A stretch of 64,000 nt of DNA from Klebsiella electrica. Its GTDB lineage: Bacteria; Pseudomonadota; Gammaproteobacteria; Enterobacterales; Enterobacteriaceae. The DNA lies in the NCBI RefSeq assembly GCF_006711645.1, contig NZ_CP041247.1, positions 2,666,001 to 2,730,000 of the forward strand. Direction: 5' to 3'. Positions 35,635 through 43,920 of this stretch are shown in pieces. Under the pieces are notes generated by a model. The model was not told the origin of the DNA. It saw only the letters and a program-made list of their open reading frames with translations, and did no database searches. How positions within the stretch are numbered: position 1 is the stretch's first letter; each line of letters opens with the position of its first letter. Made by a program: the position numbers and the translations under genes.

Positions 35635-36153
35635 ATGAGCGTACCGCAAACCCAGGCGCAACTTCTGCAAGCCATCAATAAAAACTACGATAAATTAGCC
35701 GGTTATCTGGCGCATATTCCCCCGGAGATCGCGGAGCAAAAGACCCTCCCCGGTCATGTCCAGGGAAGCGAAATGAGCGTTCGCGATCTGGTCTGTTACC
35801 TTCTGGGATGGCAGGATCTGGTGCTCAAATGGCTGGCTCACGACGAAGCGCAGCAACCCATCGACTTCCCGGAAACCGGTTTTCAGTGGAACCAGCTTGG
35901 GCTGCTGGCGCAAAAGTTCTACCTCGATTACCCCTCGCAGGACTACCCCACTCTGCTCGTCTCTTTGCATCAGGCTAAACGGCAGATTATCGCCCACATC
36001 GAGGCGCGGAATGATGACACGCTTTATGGCCGACCGTGGTACGGGAAATGGACGCTGGGGCGGATGATTTCACTTAACACCTCGTCGCCTTATGCCAACG
36101 CCAGCGCGCGCCTGCGCAAGTGGGCGAAACAACAGCATGTCGCCTTGAAATAA
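35635..36153 (+). CDS. ClbS/DfsB-family four-helix protein
   Basis: 172 residues matching the ClbS/DfsB family (formerly DUF1706): N-terminal TQAQLLQAINKNYDKLAGYL, central MSVRDLVCYLLGWQDLVLKW, C-terminal WTLGRMISLNTSSPYANASA. ClbS proteins of pks islands hydrolyse the colibactin cyclopropane and protect the producer. Chromosomal relatives have no settled role, and no colibactin cluster is visible here. AAGGAACTCACT precedes the ATG. The upstream promoter region TTGGACATATACCGTATAG is plausible. Confidence 0.82.
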   Translation: MSVPQTQAQLLQAINKNYDKLAGYLAHIPPEIAEQKTLPGHVQGSEMSVRDLVCYLLGWQDLVLKWLAHDEAQQPIDFPETGFQWNQLGLLAQKFYLDYPSQDYPTLLVSLHQAKRQIIAHIEARNDDTLYGRPWYGKWTLGRMISLNTSSPYANASARLRKWAKQQHVALK

Positions 36154-36269
36154 TGGCCTCCTCAGCACCGCCAACCACGCCGGTCTTCGCCGGGGAAAAC
36201 GGGCCGGAGATTGCCCGGGAAGTGATAACCGCCATTTGATAAGCACAGGCGGCCGACTGAAGGCAGGGA

Positions 36270-36302
36270 GCCCGGAGCGGTGCAAGCGCACCACCCCGGG
36301 GG
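36270..36302. repeat. REP-like palindrome between convergent genes
   Basis: CCCGGAGCGGTGC-AAGC-GCACCACCCCGGG folds into a long imperfect hairpin just before the pptA stop on the other strand. It probably ends or protects both transcripts. Confidence 0.55.
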
Positions 36303-36308
36303 GCGCGA

Positions 36309-36536
36309 CTACATGCTGTAACCTGGCTTCTTAATCAACTGCGCCATCTGCGGGGCGATTTCGCTGTCCCAGACTTTTTGCCAGTCGCTTTGCTCAACCA
36401 GAGTGAGGGCGACGCTCACCGCCCCGTCTTTACTGTTCAGATGGCGGATCAACACCTCGGTGATGTCGGCGGCCAGAGCGCTTTTTTGTTCATCGCTCAG
36501 TTCGCGGGGGAAACATTTAATATCAACATGCGGCAT
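36309..36536 (-). CDS. pptA: Tautomerase PptA
   Basis: 75 residues beginning [20 protein letters not shown], colinear with E. coli PptA (YdcE, 77 residues), a dimeric 4-oxalocrotonate tautomerase-superfamily enzyme with phenylpyruvate tautomerase activity. The catalytic proline follows the initiator. ATG 36536 preceded by AAGGAGCCTGCT is the right start; the longer frame has no basis. It is next to yncG, another backbone gene. Confidence 0.95.
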   Translation of the reverse strand: MPHVDIKCFPRELSDEQKSALAADITEVLIRHLNSKDGAVSVALTLVEQSDWQKVWDSEIAPQMAQLIKKPGYSM

Positions 36537-36603
36537 AGCAGGCTCCTTATTGTGAGATCGATAAACTAGCATAGCGGTAGCCAGTCGGTTGGCCTTTTGT
36601 GCT

Positions 36604-37221
36604 TTAAATCAACTCGTTGTCACGCAGTACCCGCTGCAGCTCCGGGCGCTGGCAGACCTTGTCAGCCACGGCGATAAACTTCGGCGTATGTTCGGCAAAC
36701 CACTCCCGCCGCGGGCCCCAGCGGCACATCGTCGCGATATAACAATCCAGCAGGGTTATCTCCGCCCCCAGCGCATAAGGCGCCGCCGCCAGCTGCTGCT
36801 CCAGCCACAGATACAGCGATTGACGATAGCGGATGCAGTTTTCCCGCAGCTGTTCCGCCGCGTCGGCGGCCCAGCGCTGCGGATAATCGGCATAGGTAAA
36901 GGTGGGATAAACATTGGCCACCAGCCAGATCAACAGACGCTGAAACTGATGGCGCTGCGCTGTGCCCGGCGCAGGCGCCAGATCCGGACGGCTATCGAGG
37001 ATCATCAGGGCGATAGCGGCGGATTCGGTCATCACGCTGCCGTCCGCCAGTCGTAAAGTGGGAACCTGACACAACGGGTTTATCTGCATCAGACTGTCGC
37101 GCTGCGGGCCAGGCTGGTCGAAACCCGCCACGTCGACGAAATGGTAAGGAATATTGGCCAGGGTCAGCATCAGCTCGCTAATCGCCGATCCCCAGCCGGG
37201 AACGCCATAGACGGTAATCAT
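36604..37221 (-). CDS. yncG: Glutathione S-transferase-family protein YncG
   Basis: 205 residues with a thioredoxin-like N-domain ([39 protein letters not shown]) and an alpha-helical C-domain, colinear with E. coli YncG. It likely uses glutathione, but the substrate is unknown. Two ATGs are adjacent; the second (37221) has a six-base spacing to GGAGG and matches the E. coli start, so it is used. Confidence 0.92.
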   Translation of the reverse strand: MITVYGVPGWGSAISELMLTLANIPYHFVDVAGFDQPGPQRDSLMQINPLCQVPTLRLADGSVMTESAAIALMILDSRPDLAPAPGTAQRHQFQRLLIWLVANVYPTFTYADYPQRWAADAAEQLRENCIRYRQSLYLWLEQQLAAAPYALGAEITLLDCYIATMCRWGPRREWFAEHTPKFIAVADKVCQRPELQRVLRDNELI

Positions 37222-37437
37222 CATCTGCCTCCACGATAAAGCTTAAGTTTAGGCAGAAAACCGGGGTGACAGGCAGGAGGTATCGGGCAGCAGTACGGCG
37301 CAAGATGCTACAGAACAGGCGTTATCCGCGATGATCTTTGACCGGTAGCACTACGTTTAGCGTAGCGACGCCCTGCTTTTCAATACCTCATACCTTACCG
37401 TTTATCCGCAGAATACTCGCGGCGTTGCAAGCATTAT

Positions 37438-38094
37438 TCATGGCTGACGATTGAGAAAGGGTGAAAATGTCTTCCAGAATTTTTTGGCACACTGAATGTC
37501 ATATAAGCTGTTAACCACGGCACTGACAATCAGAATAAACATCGCCAGGTAAACAAGAAATAAAACGACAAAGCAGGCTACCGCGGCCGCGCCTGACATT
37601 TCGGCTACTACATCGGGCACCGACATAAAGAATCCGTATATGATAGCGGCAATCATCAGCCCGCCGAAAATAACTATCTCCCGGCGCGCCTTTTTCCTTT
37701 TACTGGACGTTTGCGTCACGCCTGAATCCGTAACATTCAGCAGCCTCGACATCCGAAGAAAGCTATTCAGGGTTGGCTCATTGAAATCGATATTGTTGCT
37801 GGCAATATACTCAAGAATTTTATGACTGATGGTCACCGGATATCTTATGCCGATACCTTCATATAACGCCTTGATAGCCAGTAAATCAAACGGGGTAAGA
37901 TCGTTTTTATTTTTCAATTGATTAATACGGCGAAACGTTGCCAGGCGCTTTTCCACATTCACTTTATCAAACTGACTGTCACGATGAAGCTTCCTGCCTT
38001 CTCCCCAGCGATTATAAACAGCACGAATAAATGCGACAACAGCAGGAAACACCACGCCCGATAAGGGTATAATAACTTCTGATAATATATTCAC
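37438..38094 (-). CDS. Membrane protein of unknown function
   Basis: 218 residues: one N-terminal hydrophobic helix (ILSEVIIPLSGVVFPAVVAF), a basic soluble middle region of about 110 residues (KKARREIVIFGG end), then two C-terminal helices (IVIFGGLMIAAIIYGFFMSV and CFVVLFLVYLAMFILIVSAV). Codon and base use is clearly more AT-rich than in the flanking genes, suggesting acquisition. No ortholog recognised. A perfect FNR-type box lies about 90 bases upstream. The middle region has no motif I can name. Confidence 0.7.
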   Translation of the reverse strand: MNILSEVIIPLSGVVFPAVVAFIRAVYNRWGEGRKLHRDSQFDKVNVEKRLATFRRINQLKNKNDLTPFDLLAIKALYEGIGIRYPVTISHKILEYIASNNIDFNEPTLNSFLRMSRLLNVTDSGVTQTSSKRKKARREIVIFGGLMIAAIIYGFFMSVPDVVAEMSGAAAVACFVVLFLVYLAMFILIVSAVVNSLYDIQCAKKFWKTFSPFLNRQP

Positions 38095-38453
38095 TTCAAT
38101 CCCTTGATGATTATTGATGTAAAGAGATGGTCCCAGCAGAACTACGAAGTGAAAATATTAATCATACGAAAAACCTACGAGTTTTGATAAAAATCAAAAT
38201 TATCATCATATTAATCTTTGGAATTAAAAACCGGCGAGCTGAAAATCAGGGGGTGTTTATCATATTAAATACGTTGTCGAAAGCTAAATCAGCCACACAA
38301 CGCATAAAGTGGCATTGGCATCATCTTTGCCGATTGGTGAACAACGCGATGAAAGCCGATATCAATAATCGCGGCGCCTTCGCCATAGCCTTCTGCCCAG
38401 TCAACTAACAACATCGCCGCCTGATGTCATATCGCTGGCGAAGATTCGCCCCC
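38095..38453. other. AT-rich intergenic stretch with an FNR-type box
   Basis: About 360 bases. It holds the promoter side of the unknown membrane gene, a perfect TTGAT-AAAA-ATCAA site at 38184, and a plus-strand open frame (38127-38408, 93 codons) of unnatural composition that I do not call. A plus-strand terminator follows, so a non-coding transcript across 38230-38490 is possible. Confidence 0.5.
38184..38197. promoter_or_regulatory. Perfect FNR/CRP-type palindrome
   Basis: TTGATAAAAATCAA fits the FNR consensus TTGAT-N4-ATCAA at all ten specified positions. It could serve the minus-strand membrane gene starting at 38094 or a plus-strand transcript ending at the 38454 terminator. CRP sites are similar but have a wider spacing. 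Confidence 0.6.
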
Positions 38454-38492
38454 GCTGTTTCGCCCTGTACTCCGGCGAAACAGCGTTTTTTT
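38454..38492 (+). terminator. Strong plus-strand terminator
   Basis: GCTGTTTCGCC and GGCGAAACAGC form a perfect 11-bp stem with a 9-base loop, followed by G and seven T. The T-run is on the plus strand, although the adjacent gene ends on the minus strand, so something must be transcribed rightwards through 38100-38450, unless the hairpin serves mainly as a 3' stabiliser for the minus-strand operon. Confidence 0.8.
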
Positions 38493-39384
38493 AGTAGGTA
38501 ATCCCCGGCGGATTCACCTGCGATTGTGCCACCGCCTCTCCCTGTTCGCCCCAGCGCTCCAGCACCTGCTGGTACTCCCCGCGCGCAATCGCGCCATTGA
38601 GCGCCGCCTGCAGCGCATACACCAGCCCGCTGCCCTTTTTGGTGGTGGTGGCGACCCACGCTTTTTTCGGCCCCAGCCCGACCACTTTGGTTGTCCCGCT
38701 CAGCGCCGCTTTATACGCTGCCGCAGACTGCGGGCCAAAAAAGACGTCGGCGCGTCCTGACTGGATATACAGGTTGCCGGAGGCGTCATCGGTCAAATAG
38801 ATCGGCAACGCCGGTTGCCGCCCCGCCGCGTTGTTTTCCTCGTTCCAGCCCAGCAAAATACGCTCCTGATTCGTGCCGGATCCCACGATCACCTTACGCC
38901 CGGCCAGATCCGCCGCGCCGCTGATTTTCTCGATGGCGCTGGTGGATTTAACGGAAAATGCCAGCGAATCGACGCGATAGGTGGCGAAATCGAATTTCTC
39001 TTTGCGCTGTTCGGTGACGGCAATATTGACCAGCGCCACGTCATAGCGCCCGGAGGTGATCCCCAGCGGCCAGTCTTCCCATGCCGTCGGCACCAGCCGG
39101 AGCTTCAGCCCTAAACTGCCCGCCAGCAGACGGGCAATATCCGGGTCGCTACCGATGCGCGTCCGGTTGTCGCTGGCCAGCAGCGCCAGCGGCGGTGAGT
39201 TAAGCGCAGAAATCGCCACCGTCAGCGTACCGGGCTCGACAAAACGATAGCCGGGCGGGATCCTGGCGATCGCCGCGTTGTCAACCGTTACCGGCAGCGG
39301 CTGTTCATTCGCCCGGAGATCAATTTTCGCCTGCGCCTGCGCAGAGAGGGCGCCCAGCGCCATAACAACTAACCATTTTCTCAT
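38491..39384 (-). CDS. Polar amino-acid ABC binding protein 2 of the sulfur-salvage-like cluster
   Basis: 297-residue periplasmic SBP_bac_3 protein, signal peptide to AQA (about residue 17). Motifs: GTLTVAISALNSPPLALLA, GSDPDIARLLAGSLGLKLRL, PTAWEDWPLGITSGRYDVAL. It resembles the other binding protein of the cluster (41601) in layout and motif order: an N-terminal extension of about 35 residues before the ligand domain, WEDWPLG, and VGSGTNQE. They are probably paralogs with different ligand preference. Starts in ATGA overlap with the ATPase gene. Last gene of the operon. Confidence 0.88.
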   Translation of the reverse strand: MRKWLVVMALGALSAQAQAKIDLRANEQPLPVTVDNAAIARIPPGYRFVEPGTLTVAISALNSPPLALLASDNRTRIGSDPDIARLLAGSLGLKLRLVPTAWEDWPLGITSGRYDVALVNIAVTEQRKEKFDFATYRVDSLAFSVKSTSAIEKISGAADLAGRKVIVGSGTNQERILLGWNEENNAAGRQPALPIYLTDDASGNLYIQSGRADVFFGPQSAAAYKAALSGTTKVVGLGPKKAWVATTTKKGSGLVYALQAALNGAIARGEYQQVLERWGEQGEAVAQSQVNPPGITY

Positions 39385-40157
39385 GCCAGCACCTTTGATA
39401 AAAATTGCCGCGTACGCTGATGCTGCGGATGATTAAGCACCGCGTCGCTGCTGCCCTGCTCAATAATTTTCCCCTCGACCATAAACACCACCTGATCGGC
39501 CACTTCGCGGGCAAAACCAATCTCATGCGTCACCACCACCAGCGTAGTGCCGGAGCGGGCCAGCTTTTTAATCACATCGAGCACTTCGCCCACCAGTTCC
39601 GGGTCCAGCGCCGATGTGGGTTCATCAAACAACAGCACTCGCGGCTTGAGGGCCAGCGCCCTGGCGATAGCAATACGCTGCTGCTGGCCGCCGGAGAGAT
39701 GGCGCGACCAGGCATCGGCTTTGTGGCGCAGCCCCACCACTTCCAGGAGTTCGTAAGCGTTGGCGATGGCCTCTTTGCGGCTCGTCTGCCGGTGGGCAAT
39801 CGGCGCTTCAATCAGGTTTTCCAGCACCGTCAGATGCGGGAACAGATTGAAGTTCTGAAAGACATAGCCCACGTTAACGCGCTGACGCAGAATCTCCCTC
39901 TCCTTCAGCTCATAGAGCTTATCGCCCTGACGTCGATAGCCGATGTAGTCGCCATCAATCTGAATAAACCCTTCATCTACCCGTTCCAGATGGTTTATGG
40001 CGCGCAGCAGGGTTGATTTCCCCGAACCGGACGGCCCGAGGATCACCGTCACCGTGCCGGGAGGGATCTCCAGAGAGACATCATCCAGCGCTGTATGGCG
40101 GCCAAAATACTTGCTGACGCCGGTAATCGAGATATGGCCGTTACGAGAGTTGGGCAT
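39381..40157 (-). CDS. Polar amino-acid ABC transporter ATPase
   Basis: 258 residues of the GlnQ/HisP/TcyN class: Walker A GPSGSGKST, Q-loop VFQNFNLFPHLTVLEN, signature LSGGQQQR, Walker B VLLFDEPTSALD, switch THEIGFAREVADQ. ATG 40157 follows AGGAGACCATTC and lies 17 bases inside the permease gene, so translation is coupled. In E. coli and Bacillus the closest functional relatives carry cystine, glutamine or S-substituted cysteines. Confidence 0.92.
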   Translation of the reverse strand: MPNSRNGHISITGVSKYFGRHTALDDVSLEIPPGTVTVILGPSGSGKSTLLRAINHLERVDEGFIQIDGDYIGYRRQGDKLYELKEREILRQRVNVGYVFQNFNLFPHLTVLENLIEAPIAHRQTSRKEAIANAYELLEVVGLRHKADAWSRHLSGGQQQRIAIARALALKPRVLLFDEPTSALDPELVGEVLDVIKKLARSGTTLVVVTHEIGFAREVADQVVFMVEGKIIEQGSSDAVLNHPQHQRTRQFLSKVLA

Positions 40158-41070
40158 GAATGGTCTCCTGCGATTTCTGCGGTTGACGAGAGGATTCATC
40201 GGCGCGCGCGCGGCGCGGCGAGTTGACCGCCGAACGGCGTTCGCTGCGTGCCAGGGCGCGTTCCACCAGATATTGAATCAGCGACAGGACGCTGGTGATC
40301 GCCAGATACCAGACGGCCCCGACCATCAACAGCGGGATCACCTCCTGGGTCCGGTTGTAAATCATCTGGATGGTGTAAAACAGCTCGGGCATCGCCAGCA
40401 CATAAACCATCGCGGTCCCTTTGGCGAGGCTGATAATTTCATTGAAACCCGCAGGCAAAATCGTGCGCAGCGCCTGAGGCAGAATAATACGCAGCGTACG
40501 CCGCCACGCCGGCAGCCCCAGCGCAGCGGCAGCCTCATACTGACCGTGGTCGACGCCGAGGAAGCCGCCGCGAATGATCTCCGCGGTATAGGCGCTCTGC
40601 ACCAGCGTCAGCCCCACGACCGCCGTGGAAAACTGCCCCAGCACGTTGATGGTCTGATAATTACCCCAGCTGATCCCGGTAAACGGAATACCGAGCGACA
40701 GCGTGTCGTAGAGATAGGAGAAGTTGTAGAGGATGATCAGCACCACAATCAGCGGCAGCGAGCGGAACAGCCAGATATAGCCCCAGGCCAGGCTGCTCAG
40801 CAGCCATGAAGACGAGAGCCTGGCCAGCGCCAGCAGACCGCCGAGTATCACGCTCAGTACGGTACCCAGCAGCGTCAGCAGCAGCGTTTGTCCCAGTCCT
40901 TCCAGGATAACCGGGGCAAAGAACCAGCGAGCGAAAACCGCCCACTCCCAACGCGGGTTAAAGGCCACCGACTGCACGACGACCGCCAACACCAGTAGCG
41001 CCGCTACCGCGCCAACGGCGCGCAGCGGATAGCGCGCCGGGACCACTTTAATCGTTTCCGTTCTGTTCAT
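40141..41070 (-). CDS. Polar amino-acid ABC transporter permease
   Basis: 309 residues of the His/Glu/Gln/Arg/opine permease family. The core has five helices with the conserved loop EAAAALGLPAWRRTLRIILP and FRSLPLIVVLIIL. Unusually there is an N-terminal extra helix (VGAVAALLVLAVVVQSVAF) and a 35-residue basic C-terminal tail. Only one permease gene is present, so the pore is probably a homodimer. It starts nine bases after the GNAT gene. Confidence 0.9.
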   Translation of the reverse strand: MNRTETIKVVPARYPLRAVGAVAALLVLAVVVQSVAFNPRWEWAVFARWFFAPVILEGLGQTLLLTLLGTVLSVILGGLLALARLSSSWLLSSLAWGYIWLFRSLPLIVVLIILYNFSYLYDTLSLGIPFTGISWGNYQTINVLGQFSTAVVGLTLVQSAYTAEIIRGGFLGVDHGQYEAAAALGLPAWRRTLRIILPQALRTILPAGFNEIISLAKGTAMVYVLAMPELFYTIQMIYNRTQEVIPLLMVGAVWYLAITSVLSLIQYLVERALARSERRSAVNSPRRARADESSRQPQKSQETIHAQLS

Positions 41071-41079
41071 GTTCTCTCC

Positions 41080-41589
41080 TCAGGCGCTGTGGCTTAAAAT
41101 GCTTATCGCCAGCGCTTTAGTGAAGCGCAGTCGCCCATCAAACGGCGGCTGGCTGTACTCCTCCGGGTTGCGCGCCAGGTCAAACTGCGCATCGTAGCCC
41201 TGGCTCAGATAGAGCCTGACCGCTTCCGGCTGGCGAAAGCCGGTCGTCAGGTAGATATGGCTGTAGCCTGCCAGCACCGCCCGCCGCTCCAGTTCCTGGA
41301 CCACCTTCGCCGCCAGCCCCTGCTGGCGCAGGGCCGGATGGGTCCAGATACGTTTGATTTCCGCCGTGCGGCTATCCTTGGGCTTATAGGCGCCGGTGGC
41401 GATAATCTCGCCGTCACGTTCAAGGACGATAAACAGCCCCTGCGGCGGCAGATACCACTCGGTCAGCTCGACCTCCGCATCGCGAGAAAAATAGTCGCCA
41501 TAGCGCGACGCGTATTCGGCGAACAGGCCGTGAATAATTGGCTGGAGTTCCGGCGCTTCAGGTGAGATATCGCGGAATGCTGCGCTCAT
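41080..41589 (-). CDS. GNAT N-acetyltransferase of the sulfur-salvage-like cluster
   Basis: 169 residues with the acetyl-CoA motif RIWTHPALRQQGLAAKVVQE and the closing strand YSHIYLTTGFRQPEAVRLYL. Encoded between a binding protein and the permease of an amino-acid importer and together with an M20 deacylase, it fits the role of Bacillus YxeL/SnaA-type enzymes, which N-acetylate S-substituted cysteines before oxidative cleavage. The substrate is inferred from context only. Confidence 0.88.
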   Translation of the reverse strand: MSAAFRDISPEAPELQPIIHGLFAEYASRYGDYFSRDAEVELTEWYLPPQGLFIVLERDGEIIATGAYKPKDSRTAEIKRIWTHPALRQQGLAAKVVQELERRAVLAGYSHIYLTTGFRQPEAVRLYLSQGYDAQFDLARNPEEYSQPPFDGRLRFTKALAISILSHSA

Positions 41590-41600
41590 ATTGCCTCCTG

Positions 41601-42533
41601 TTAATCGCCGAGCCCGGCCGGGTTAATTTCAGATTGCGGGATGCTCTCCACGCTTTCCCCCCAGCGGGTAAGCACTTTGGCATAGTCGCCATTCTGAATG
41701 GTGCCGTTCAACGCGGTCTGCACAGCCTCAACCAACCCGCTGCCTTTTTTCAGCGTGACCGCAATGTGCGCCGCTTTCGGCCAGCCGCCATCCACGCTGC
41801 CCACCAGTTTGGTCTTCCCGGTCAGCGCGGCCTTCCAGGCGCCGATCACGTTCGGGCCAAAAAAGGCGTCGGCGCGACCGGACTGAATGGCCAGCGTCTG
41901 GGCGGCATCATCTTTGGTGTAGACCGGCGTAAAGGGCTTCAGCCCCTTTTTCAGGTTTTCCGCATTCCACGCCAGCAGAATGGCTTCCTGGTTGGTGCCG
42001 GAGCCGACGATAATCCGCAGCCCGGCAATCTCTTGCGCCTGGTCAATTTTATTCAGCGGGCTGGTACTCTTGACGTAGAAACCCAGCGAGTCCTTACGAT
42101 AGGTGGCGAAGTCGAACTTCTCTTTGCGCTCTTTGGTGACGGTAATATTGCTGATCGCGGCATCATATTTGCCGGAGGAGACGCCCAGCGGCCAGTCCTC
42201 CCAGGAGGTCGGTACGACGTTCAGCTCCAGTCCCAGACTGTCGGCGACCAGGCGGGCGATATCGACTTCGCTGCCAAGCAAGGTCTTGTTATCGTCCGAG
42301 AACACGGTCAGCGGCGGCGAGTTCAGTGCCGCGACCGCCACGGTAAATTTCCCCGGCACCGCAAAGTGATAATTGGCCGGCAACCGGGCGATAGCCTGCG
42401 GATTTTTTGCCGTGTGCACCGGCGCTTTATTGGCCTCCACGCTCACGCCGGTCCCGTTGATATTGACGTCCTGCGCCCATAATGGCGCGCTGAAACCCAG
42501 CGCAAAGGCCAGTAAAAGTGACTTTTTCTGCAT
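41601..42533 (-). CDS. Polar amino-acid ABC binding protein 1 of the cluster
   Basis: 310 residues, signal peptide cleaved after LWA (about residue 20). An SBP_bac_3 domain follows an N-terminal extension: GKFTVAVAALNSPPLTVFSD, GSEVDIARLVADSLGLELNV, PTSWEDWPLGVSSGKYDAAI, VGSGTNQEAILLAWNAENLK. Same plan as the paralog at 38491. Two binding proteins with one permease and ATPase broaden ligand range, as with TcyJ/TcyK in Bacillus. It lies 18 bases after the monooxygenase gene. Confidence 0.9.
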   Translation of the reverse strand: MQKKSLLLAFALGFSAPLWAQDVNINGTGVSVEANKAPVHTAKNPQAIARLPANYHFAVPGKFTVAVAALNSPPLTVFSDDNKTLLGSEVDIARLVADSLGLELNVVPTSWEDWPLGVSSGKYDAAISNITVTKERKEKFDFATYRKDSLGFYVKSTSPLNKIDQAQEIAGLRIIVGSGTNQEAILLAWNAENLKKGLKPFTPVYTKDDAAQTLAIQSGRADAFFGPNVIGAWKAALTGKTKLVGSVDGGWPKAAHIAVTLKKGSGLVEAVQTALNGTIQNGDYAKVLTRWGESVESIPQSEINPAGLGD

Positions 42534-42551
42534 AGCAAACGTTCTCTGTTG

Positions 42552-43868
42552 TTATTGTTGTTGGAATTGATTAACCGGCAACGTCAGCCCCAGGCTTTCA
42601 CGCAGCGTCGTTCCCGGATACTCCCGGCGGAACAGCCCGCGCGCTTGCAAAAGCGGCACCACCCGATCGACAAAGCGCGGGAAGGTATCCGGTGTGCCGC
42701 CCTGAATGATAAAACCGTCGGCCCCCCGCTGTTCGAACCACTGCTGCAAGCCATCGGCAACCTCCTGCGGCGTACCGGCGAACAGCGGGCGCGGACTGGC
42801 GGCTTCCAGCGCGACCTGACGCAGGGTCAGACCGCGTTCGCGGGCGTTGCGCTTAATTTCATCGGTGGTACTGCGGAAGCTGTTTTTCCCCAGATCGCCG
42901 ATATCGGGGAACGGTTCATCCAGCGGGTACTGCGCAAAGTCGTGGTGTTCGAAATAACGCCCGAGATAGTTGAGGGCATCCTCAATCGATACCAGCGCGG
43001 CGGTGGTCTGGTATTGCTGTTCGACATCGTCGGCATCGTCACCGACAATCACGCTGACGCCCTGGAAAATATGTAATTGGTTATCCTGACGACCACAGGC
43101 CGCCAGCTGATTTTTCACATCGCGATAAAACGCCTGCGCTTCCGCCAGCGATGCCTGGTGGGTAAAAATGGCATCGGCATGGCGGGCCGCCAGTTTTTTG
43201 CCGTCATCGGAGGCCCCGGCCTGAAAAATAATCGGCCGCCCCTGCGGCGTGCGGGAAATATTCAGCGGGCCGGCAACCTGGAAAAAATCACCGCGATGGT
43301 CGAGGGTGTGCAGCTTATTTTTATCGAAGAACTGTCCGCTGGCTTTATTACGGACAAAGGCATCCTCCTCCCAGGAATCCCATAAGCCTTTCACCACCTG
43401 TAAATATTCATCGGCAATGCGGTAGCGCAGCGCGTGGTCGGGATGCTGCGCGCGCGAAAAGTTCTTTGCCGAACCTTCCAGCGGTGAGGTCACCACGTTC
43501 CAGCCCGCGCGTCCCTGGCTCAGATGGTCAAGGCTGGCAAACTGCCTCGCGGTGGTGAAAGGCTCGCTGTAGGAGGTGGATAAGGTGCCCACCAGCCCGA
43601 GATTGCGGGTGACCGCCGCCAGCGTCGAGAGCACGGTCAGCGGTTCAAAACGGTTTAAAAAATGCGGGATAGATTTCTTATTAATATATAAACCATCGGC
43701 GACAAATAAAAAGTCCAGCTTGCCCTCTTCGGCTTTTAAGGCCGTCTGTTTAACGAACTCAAAATTAATACTGGCATCCGCCTGGGCGGCCGGATGACGC
43801 CAGGCGGACATATTTCCCGATGCGCCGTGTAATATTGTGCCCAGACGCAATTGTCGTTTTTCAGACAT
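42552..43868 (-). CDS. FMN-dependent monooxygenase, NtaA/SnaA/DmoA family
   Basis: 438 residues, full length for this two-component flavin monooxygenase family: [20 protein letters not shown] start, [52 protein letters not shown] and [14 protein letters not shown]. Members use reduced FMN and O2; Bacillus YxeK and CmoJ cleave the C-S bond of N-acetylated S-substituted cysteines. Its partners here (GNAT, M20 deacylase, amino-acid importer) argue for that role, but sulfonate or nitrilotriacetate-type substrates cannot be excluded. It starts 52 bases after the M20 gene. Confidence 0.9.
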   Translation of the reverse strand: MSEKRQLRLGTILHGASGNMSAWRHPAAQADASINFEFVKQTALKAEEGKLDFLFVADGLYINKKSIPHFLNRFEPLTVLSTLAAVTRNLGLVGTLSTSYSEPFTTARQFASLDHLSQGRAGWNVVTSPLEGSAKNFSRAQHPDHALRYRIADEYLQVVKGLWDSWEEDAFVRNKASGQFFDKNKLHTLDHRGDFFQVAGPLNISRTPQGRPIIFQAGASDDGKKLAARHADAIFTHQASLAEAQAFYRDVKNQLAACGRQDNQLHIFQGVSVIVGDDADDVEQQYQTTAALVSIEDALNYLGRYFEHHDFAQYPLDEPFPDIGDLGKNSFRSTTDEIKRNARERGLTLRQVALEAASPRPLFAGTPQEVADGLQQWFEQRGADGFIIQGGTPDTFPRFVDRVVPLLQARGLFRREYPGTTLRESLGLTLPVNQFQQQ

Positions 43869-43920
43869 AGCAACCCCTTTCCTTGTCGAAAATGAAAACA
43901 GAAACCCGAACGCTCAGGCG

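Noticed and set aside
38127..38408. 93-codon plus-strand ORF in the AT-rich gap
   Set aside because: Odd composition (poly-Ile/Lys stretch, then mixed), no clear ribosome binding site; a non-coding explanation is simpler.
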